IMG/VR virus record: IMGVR_UViG_3300032931_000523
Coordinates: 1 to 35,452 of that record
DNA from: a virus
Direction: 5' to 3' (one strand)
Length of the DNA: 35,452 nt
Of this stretch, positions 31,097-35,452 are shown one piece after another (the first letter of the stretch is position 1; every line of letters starts with the position of its first letter). The translations under genes were made by a program, and so were the position numbers. The notes below the pieces were generated by a model. The model worked only from the letters and a program-made list of their open reading frames with translations. It did no database searches and was not told the origin of the DNA.

Positions 31097-32060
31097 TGTT
31101 TTCCTCCTCTCTAGATTTTTTGGCCTCGAATTGGTCCGCGATGATGTAGGCGACGTCCCTTCCCTTCACGGACTCCAGGCACAGCTCGCGATAAGCACAC
31201 GGGCCGCAAGTAATAAAGGACTCGCTGCGGTAAATGTGCTTTTTCTTGCGTCGCATGTCCCAGACGCGATGCTCCATGTCTCGGGTAAACAACCGTACCT
31301 CGACCGGCGGCCGGTAGATATGGCTGCGTTGGAAGAATTTGAAGCCGGCTAGCCGAGCCTCCATGTCCGCGTAGTTTGCCGGGTCCAGCCCCCGCGAAAC
31401 GGCGGACTCCCTGTATGTCGGCCAATCGGTGTAAATTACGGCCCTGGACAGGCTACCGTCCTTATTGGCCTTGGGCTCGGCCGGGATACGGGCTAACAGT
31501 TGGTTGTAGATCGTACCCACTACCGGATAACCCAGACGGTGGGCGGCGTATTGGTAGACGCCGACCTGCCCGTCCAAGTCCAGGTCCTCCTCGGCACGGA
31601 GGCGTTGTTGCGGAAACTTATGTTCCATCAGCCAAAGTTTACCGTCGCGATCACGCACCAGGGCGTCCCAGTACCCGACGAGCCGGGCCTTGATGCCGCG
31701 GACCGGTATTTCAAACTTGTGCTCTACCAGCACCGGCTCGAAACTGTCGGGATAAGCTTCTAGGTACCGGGGCATAACGCCCATGATCAGGGCCGCTATC
31801 CCCCGGAGTTCGGCCTCCTCCTCCTCGAACAACGCCCTCTTACCAAACTCCAAGTTGACCCAGAGTTCGACGGCCGCCTGCCAGCTCTTACCGCGGAGCG
31901 CGGCGGCTACGGCGGCGTGGCCGCAGGAGCCCACGGATGGAGCCCGGCGGGTTCGCTTGGGGACGATGCCTACCTCGTAGGCCCAGCGCCACCGAGCCCG
32001 GCAGGCACACCAGGCGGCTATCTCGCTCCAGGATACGTTCCTGTTCTTCGTATTGCCCAT
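31056..32060 (-). CDS. PD-(D/E)XK nuclease with Fe-S-type cysteines (Cas4/AddB-like)
   Basis: The ATG at 32060 is used (AAAGGAGG six bases upstream), giving 334 residues. The nuclease core is ARLVGYWDALVRDRDGKLWL then MEHKF: Asp132, Glu146 and Lys148 form the D...ExK site. QVGVYQYAA (about 165-173) is the RecB-type QxxxY motif. Cysteines Cys18/Cys20 near the start and Cys285, Cys288, Cys294 (CGPCAYRELC) could bind a 4Fe-4S cluster as in Cas4 and AddB. It likely makes or trims recombination ends for the Sak4-like annealer. Confidence 0.82.
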   Translation of the reverse strand: MGNTKNRNVSWSEIAAWCACRARWRWAYEVGIVPKRTRRAPSVGSCGHAAVAAALRGKSWQAAVELWVNLEFGKRALFEEEEAELRGIAALIMGVMPRYLEAYPDSFEPVLVEHKFEIPVRGIKARLVGYWDALVRDRDGKLWLMEHKFPQQRLRAEEDLDLDGQVGVYQYAAHRLGYPVVGTIYNQLLARIPAEPKANKDGSLSRAVIYTDWPTYRESAVSRGLDPANYADMEARLAGFKFFQRSHIYRPPVEVRLFTRDMEHRVWDMRRKKKHIYRSESFITCGPCAYRELCLESVKGRDVAYIIADQFEAKKSREEENNEYEKEPETEPGA

Positions 32061-32088
32061 TACATGCCTCCTTTCCATGGCAGTGTTC

Positions 32089-32118
32089 ATTCTATCATCG
32101 AATGGCAAATCCCGTCAA
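32089..32118 (-). promoter_or_regulatory. Possible internal promoter before the nuclease gene
   Basis: On the minus strand, TTGACG (32118-32113) and TAGAAT (32094-32089) are separated by 18 bases, each with one mismatch to consensus. It lies in the 54-base gap between the Cys-rich protein and the nuclease, about 30 bases before the nuclease ATG. It could boost the recombination-polymerase-purZ block independently of the promoter at 588-616. Confidence 0.45.
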
Positions 32119-32489
32119 GTACGGGTCCACTGCCTGGCCCTGAGTTCCTTTCTGGCCCTGACGCTGTTGACGGCGGCCTTCCTGAGCGCGCACTTGAGCC
32201 TCATGTCGTGCCCCGGGCGGAACCTGGCCTGCGGCCCCACGGTCTTCTTGCACCCGCACTCGCAGAGTTTGGCGGCCGGGGCAGCCTTGGTCTTGCCGGC
32301 GGCCGGGAGCGGGGCGCCCTTTCCCATCGCTTCGAGCACCCTGTCGCACTCGGCGTCGGTCATTTCATCAATTCCCCCGTCCGAGCGATACTTGGTCTTG
32401 CCGTGGATTAAGACAACGCCGCCCACGGCGTCCCCCTCAACCCTACAAAGCTTTTTGAGCTTCTCGCGGGAAGTCAATTTCTTAGGCAT
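32115..32489 (-). CDS. Small Cys-rich protein with C-C-C...PGHD motif
   Basis: The 124-residue protein has AAAGGAGG upstream. The first 60 residues are charged; the second part has LCECGCKKTVGPQARFRPGH followed by DMRLK. Three clustered cysteines plus the PGHD histidine could bind zinc. The same arrangement occurs in small phage and actinobacterial proteins of unknown role. It overlaps the SNF2 stop by 8 bases, placing it in the replication/recombination operon. Confidence 0.6.
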   Translation of the reverse strand: MPKKLTSREKLKKLCRVEGDAVGGVVLIHGKTKYRSDGGIDEMTDAECDRVLEAMGKGAPLPAAGKTKAAPAAKLCECGCKKTVGPQARFRPGHDMRLKCALRKAAVNSVRARKELRARQWTRT

Positions 32490-33867
32490 AACGCCTCCTT
32501 TTTTTGTTTATTACCGCCTCGATGATGCCAACCTTTCCCGCCAACACGTCCTCAATCATCTCGTCTACGGTATCGCGGCCCAATAACTCTACGATCTGGA
32601 CGGGCCGCGTCTGCATGTGGGGGCGGGTTCGGTCAACGGCCTGTTCGTTAACGGCCGGCGTCCAGCACTTGTCGAGAAATACGACTACGGACGCGGCCGT
32701 CAGATTGACGCCGGAGCCCCCGGCCTGGGTGGTTGCCAGGAACACCCGGCAGCCCGGATTGGTTTGAAACGTTTCTATAACGCCATGTCTGTCCTCCTCC
32801 TTGGTATCCCCCGTAAGGACGGCGTGGCCCATGCCCTCCGCCTCCAGGAGTCCGGCCACAAACCTTATGGCCCCGGCAAACTGGGAAAACACCAGTATCT
32901 TTTGATCGGTACCGCGCACGATGTCCATCAGGGCATCAACCTTGACGCCTACCAACGGGCCGCCGATGAGCCCGGGTGACACGGCAACCTGCTTGCACCT
33001 GGTCAGTTGAGCCAGTATCCCTGGAGTCTCCACGACCATGCCCTCGTTGACCTCGGCCATGGCCGTTTCCTCTATTTCCCGGTATATGCGGAGCTGCTCG
33101 CCCTCCAGGTCCAGCCATACCTGCTGGTATACTTTCCGGGGCATGTCGGGAAATACCTCTTCCTTCTCACGACGTAGAATTATGGAGCCGACCTCGGCGC
33201 GTAGCCCCTCCGGCCACGTCGGCCGGCCGTCTACCTGCCATACGATCCTGGTGATCCTTCTCTTTTCCTTCCCCGACCAAAAGACCATCGGCATTTTGTA
33301 CACGCTAGTGTGCCGTCTTACGAATGACCAATAGGACGGGAACCGCCTCGGGTACAGGATGTTCAGGGGTGACCACAGGTCGTCTACCCGGTTCATGATG
33401 GGGGTTCCGGTGAGCAGGTAGACGCGTTGGACTCTGCTGGCTAGCAGCCTGACGCCCTTAGTTTGTGCGGCCTTTCGGTTCTTAACGCTGTGGGCTTCGT
33501 CTACGATAAGCACGTCCCAGGAAATTCCGAGCAGGGCGCCCAGCAGATCGGGCACCGGGCGCACGGCCTCAATGTTAATTATCAGGTATCCGACCCCAAA
33601 CTCTTTGATGGCTTCCCTTTTCTCCTCGCGGGTTCCCCGCAGCACGGACACGCACCGGCCGGGCGCCCATTTTTCGATCTCCGCGGCCCAATTTGCTTTT
33701 AGAGTATTTGGGCACACCACCAGCACCCGTCCGGCCCCGGACTCCTCACAGGCGGCTATGGCCTGAACGGTCTTGCCCAGGCCCATGTCGTCAGCCAGGA
33801 TGGCCCGCCCGGTTCGCAGGAGAAAGCGTACGCCGGTCTTCTGAAAGTCGTACAGGGCAGGGATCAT
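32482..33867 (-). CDS. SNF2-family helicase/translocase
   Basis: ATG 33867, overlapping the RusA-like stop, gives 461 residues. Motifs appear in order: Q-region YDFQKTGVRFLL, motif I ADDMGLGKT (residues 25-33), motif II IVDEAH (121-126), motif III LLTGTP (151-156), motif V-like TTQAGGSGVNL and motif VI-like QAVDRTRPHMQT. This is the two-lobe SNF2/RapA layout, without extra domains. Phage SNF2 enzymes are placed with recombination or replication genes and likely remodel or translocate on branched DNA. The short form leaves little room for a targeting domain. Confidence 0.88.
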   Translation of the reverse strand: MIPALYDFQKTGVRFLLRTGRAILADDMGLGKTVQAIAACEESGAGRVLVVCPNTLKANWAAEIEKWAPGRCVSVLRGTREEKREAIKEFGVGYLIINIEAVRPVPDLLGALLGISWDVLIVDEAHSVKNRKAAQTKGVRLLASRVQRVYLLTGTPIMNRVDDLWSPLNILYPRRFPSYWSFVRRHTSVYKMPMVFWSGKEKRRITRIVWQVDGRPTWPEGLRAEVGSIILRREKEEVFPDMPRKVYQQVWLDLEGEQLRIYREIEETAMAEVNEGMVVETPGILAQLTRCKQVAVSPGLIGGPLVGVKVDALMDIVRGTDQKILVFSQFAGAIRFVAGLLEAEGMGHAVLTGDTKEEDRHGVIETFQTNPGCRVFLATTQAGGSGVNLTAASVVVFLDKCWTPAVNEQAVDRTRPHMQTRPVQIVELLGRDTVDEMIEDVLAGKVGIIEAVINKKRRRYA

Positions 33868-34262
33868 TTTTTGTCCCCCAGTAGTTCGGTGTAGTCGATC
33901 TCTACCCGATCGCTGTCCGGGCCGCACTTTAATTGCTCGGGCCGCGGCTCAAGCTCAAGCCAGACGGGGGAGTCGTTGCGCAAGTACCCGGCGTCCCGCA
34001 TTCCGTCGAGGAGCGGCTTGAGCCCGGCCATGAAATTTTCCTCGTCGTACCGTCGGCCGTTACGGTATGCCCGTATCCCGAGCCGGACACGCGGAATGTC
34101 GTGTGCAGCGCGTGGCCGTAGGCCGCACAATTCCGCGTTGCAACGAAATTCCCACGCAAAACCGGTACGAAGCTCCCGCTTCACGGCCCAGTGTAGGCGA
34201 TGGTAAACCGAACCGGACGGCGGCACCGTGACGAGTGCAATCATTACCGGAAATTCTGCCAT
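33864..34262 (-). CDS. RusA-like Holliday junction resolvase
   Basis: The ATG at 34262 (AAAGGAGG 5 bases upstream) gives 132 residues. The core RRYDEENFMAGLKPLLDGMR and GYLRND match the RusA signature with Asp73, Asn76, Lys82, Asp86 and Asp97; the acidic residues bind metal. RusA cuts four-way junctions. It is the second putative junction resolvase in this genome besides the endonuclease VII-like gene. Its stop overlaps the SNF2 start. Confidence 0.78.
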   Translation of the reverse strand: MAEFPVMIALVTVPPSGSVYHRLHWAVKRELRTGFAWEFRCNAELCGLRPRAAHDIPRVRLGIRAYRNGRRYDEENFMAGLKPLLDGMRDAGYLRNDSPVWLELEPRPEQLKCGPDSDRVEIDYTELLGDKK

Positions 34263-34374
34263 AACGTCCTCCTTTGCCGGCTGGGGGCGGCGGCCCGTCA
34301 CGTTCGGGGCTGTCGGCTCTCCGAAGAATGAATCGGCTAGGCCCGCGGATACCGAGCGCCGCCCTCTGCCTTTC

Positions 34375-34737
34375 CTAGAATGCCTTGTACAGTCCGTTCG
34401 CCGCTAGTGCCGTAACGAACGTGTAGAGCGCGAACGTCGCCAGGACAAACGGCGGAGCGAAGAACAGGAAGAAGACCCCGGACGCGATAATCGACAGCGC
34501 GATCGACACGGCGTAACCGGACCATTTGGGCCGGGTAGCCTCGTTCGGCCAGAACCATCGCTTGACCAGCTCGGTCAGTCCGATGACGCCGCCGATGCCG
34601 AACGGTAGGAACGACAGGTTCAGGATCTTCTTCAGCACTTCGGGGTCGATCGTGACGCCCTGGGCCGCGGCCGCGAGCGGCAACATAAGAACCACCATGA
34701 ACGCGAGCAAGGCAACCATTACTATTTTTTTCTTCAT
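34375..34737 (-). CDS. Membrane protein with signal-like start, holin candidate
   Basis: The 120-residue protein starts MKKKIVMVALLAFMVVLMLP and has an Ala-rich cleavage-like end near residue 25. Two further membrane segments follow at about 72-92 and 95-114, and the protein closes with ALAANGLYKAF, a common ending in LLH-type phage holins. Three spans and a small basic start fit a class I holin. It lies in the leftward operon, far from the endolysin at 1096, so an early membrane function is also possible. AGAAGGAG precedes the ATG. The 112 bases downstream, before the RusA-like gene, show no clear gene or terminator. Confidence 0.6.
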   Translation of the reverse strand: MKKKIVMVALLAFMVVLMLPLAAAAQGVTIDPEVLKKILNLSFLPFGIGGVIGLTELVKRWFWPNEATRPKWSGYAVSIALSIIASGVFFLFFAPPFVLATFALYTFVTALAANGLYKAF

Positions 34738-35027
34738 GCTTTTCTCCTTCTATTGTAATTAGAACGCGCAAGAGTTTTCTTTAGTCTTTTCCACCGGCCC
34801 CGGAGTGTCCGGGACAGGAGTTCCTTGTAAATCAGCTCCTGGGCCTGTCTGACCTCGTAGATCTCCTGCTTCAGTAGGCTGTTCACTATCTCCTTGAGTT
34901 CCCCCGCCAGCTTGATGAATATTTCTATCCGCTGGTTCAGGATGACCTCGATTGCCGCCGCCCGCTTTTCGAGGATGTCTATCCGCTGATTCTTAATCGA
35001 GACGTTAAGACGTTGTTCGTGCCCCAT
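34734..35027 (-). CDS. Coiled-coil hypothetical protein
   Basis: The 97-residue protein is almost one continuous helix (KNQRIDILEKRAAAIEVILN and on) with heptad-like Ile/Leu spacing and a very basic end (WKRLKKTLARSNYNRRRKA). The helical part suggests an oligomer; the basic end suggests nucleic-acid or membrane contact. The start shares TAATG with the preceding stop, and the end overlaps the holin candidate start by 4 bases. No family is recognised. Confidence 0.6.
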   Translation of the reverse strand: MGHEQRLNVSIKNQRIDILEKRAAAIEVILNQRIEIFIKLAGELKEIVNSLLKQEIYEVRQAQELIYKELLSRTLRGRWKRLKKTLARSNYNRRRKA

Positions 35028-35257
35028 TATAGTTTGATCTCCTCAAGGAACCTTCTAACCTCGGCCAGACATCCCTTATTCCAGGCGGTGCCGCTGCAGG
35101 GGAAAAACGCGTACTGCCGCCAGCGGCCGTACCATCGGATTTGCCCTAGCTTAAAATCCCGCCCGTATTTGCTTTCGCACGACTTCGGGAAGACGTCGTA
35201 GACGTTCGTCCTGGGGAGCGTGGCCACTTTTAGAAACTCTAGGTATTTATAGTCCAT
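35027..35257 (-). CDS. Small conserved-looking protein with WYGRWRQYAFFP motif
   Basis: The 76-residue protein contains LGQIRWYGRWRQYAFFPCSG followed by WNKGCLAEVRRFLEEI. The aromatic WYGRWRxYAFFP plus a CL..V..FL end recurs in small phage proteins of unknown function. It is compact, with no membrane segment. Translation is coupled to its neighbours by TGATG and TAATG overlaps. The function is unknown. Confidence 0.6.
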   Translation of the reverse strand: MDYKYLEFLKVATLPRTNVYDVFPKSCESKYGRDFKLGQIRWYGRWRQYAFFPCSGTAWNKGCLAEVRRFLEEIKL

Positions 35258-35403
35258 CAGTCCCCCGCCCCCGGCCTGGCGATGACTATGTCCTTCGTCC
35301 GCCTCAGCCCGAGCATGTTTTTGATTACAGCATTCAGGTTCTCCACGCGTTCGAGTATGCGTAGGTTCTGTTCGGTTAGGGCTTGGATTCTCTCATCGTC
35401 CAT
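35257..35403 (-). CDS. Small helical hypothetical protein
   Basis: From ATG 35403 the frame encodes 48 residues: DDERIQALTEQNLRILERVE, NLNAVIKNMLGL and a basic/Gly-rich tail. The first 30 residues form a predicted amphipathic helix with heptad spacing. The frame is open back to the window edge, so a longer start cannot be excluded. It overlaps the predicted end of the PC4-like gene if the contig is circular. Evidence is coupling to the next gene by a TGATG overlap. Confidence 0.5.
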   Translation of the reverse strand: MDDERIQALTEQNLRILERVENLNAVIKNMLGLRRTKDIVIARPGAGD

Positions 35404-35452
35404 CGCTTTCTGCCGCTTCGAGCCCACGGTGTCGCCGATGTATACCCCGGCG

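Noticed and set aside
1-35452. Prophage or temperate phage
   Set aside because: No integrase, excisionase, CI/Cro-type regulators, attachment site or flanking host gene is seen. A regulator of an unknown family cannot be excluded.
1-35452. tRNA genes, reverse transcriptase/diversity-generating repeats, insertion sequences
   Set aside because: I looked for cloverleaf-like segments, RT motifs, template/variable repeats and transposase motifs and found none that hold up by eye; a tRNA scan would be decisive.

Overview
The window reads as the genome, or nearly the whole genome, of a tailed double-stranded DNA phage of siphovirus type. It carries small and large terminase, portal, prohead protease/scaffold, major capsid protein, neck proteins, a tail tube, a frameshifted tail-assembly chaperone pair, a tape measure of about 950 residues and tail-tip proteins. 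There is no sheath or baseplate set. I see no integrase, excisionase or CI-type repressor, so nothing points to lysogeny. An M15 peptidase endolysin and a lipoprotein with a lipobox hint at a Gram-negative host, but the host cannot be named from the sequence. No tRNA or rRNA genes were seen. The DNA is GC-rich.

Layout. Two opposed transcription units leave one intergenic hub at 451-1095. The hub has two near-perfect sigma-70 promoters pointing outward (588-616 leftward, 993-1022 rightward), ten direct copies of AGTGAAC spaced at about 10-12 bp or multiples of it, and a large imperfect dyad (894-960). The rightward unit (1096-24308) holds the lysis, packaging, head, neck and tail genes. The leftward genes lie at 1-450 and 24329-35452. 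Joining the two window ends makes a single leftward early operon that starts at 450 and ends at 24329, so the contig is probably a circularly permuted or circularised complete genome.

Rightward unit in order: endolysin, small lysis-type proteins, TerS, TerL, portal, protease/scaffold (with an internal scaffold start), DUF2190-like decoration protein, major capsid protein, a hairpin terminator, then a five-gene sugar cassette (MptE/DUF115-like, three GT-A-type glycosyltransferases, FkbM methyltransferase). After it come neck/connector proteins, tail tube, chaperones G and G-T (slippery A AAA AAC), tape measure and tail-tip proteins. The sugar cassette sits inside the structural operon, and its first two enzymes share an N-terminal tag of about 25 residues.

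Leftward unit in order of transcription: a 78-residue protein, a PC4-like ssDNA-binding protein, small proteins, a holin-like membrane protein, RusA-like resolvase, SNF2-type helicase, a Cys-rich small protein, PD-(D/E)XK nuclease with Fe-S-type cysteines, Sak4-like ATPase, SSB/DUF669-like protein, a structured intergenic element, family A DNA polymerase, a 64-residue protein, PurZ-like adenylosuccinate synthetase, endonuclease VII-like HNH protein, and a primase-polymerase/RepA-type ATPase. PurZ next to a family A polymerase suggests a genome carrying 2-aminoadenine (base Z), but no DatZ or MazZ is visible.
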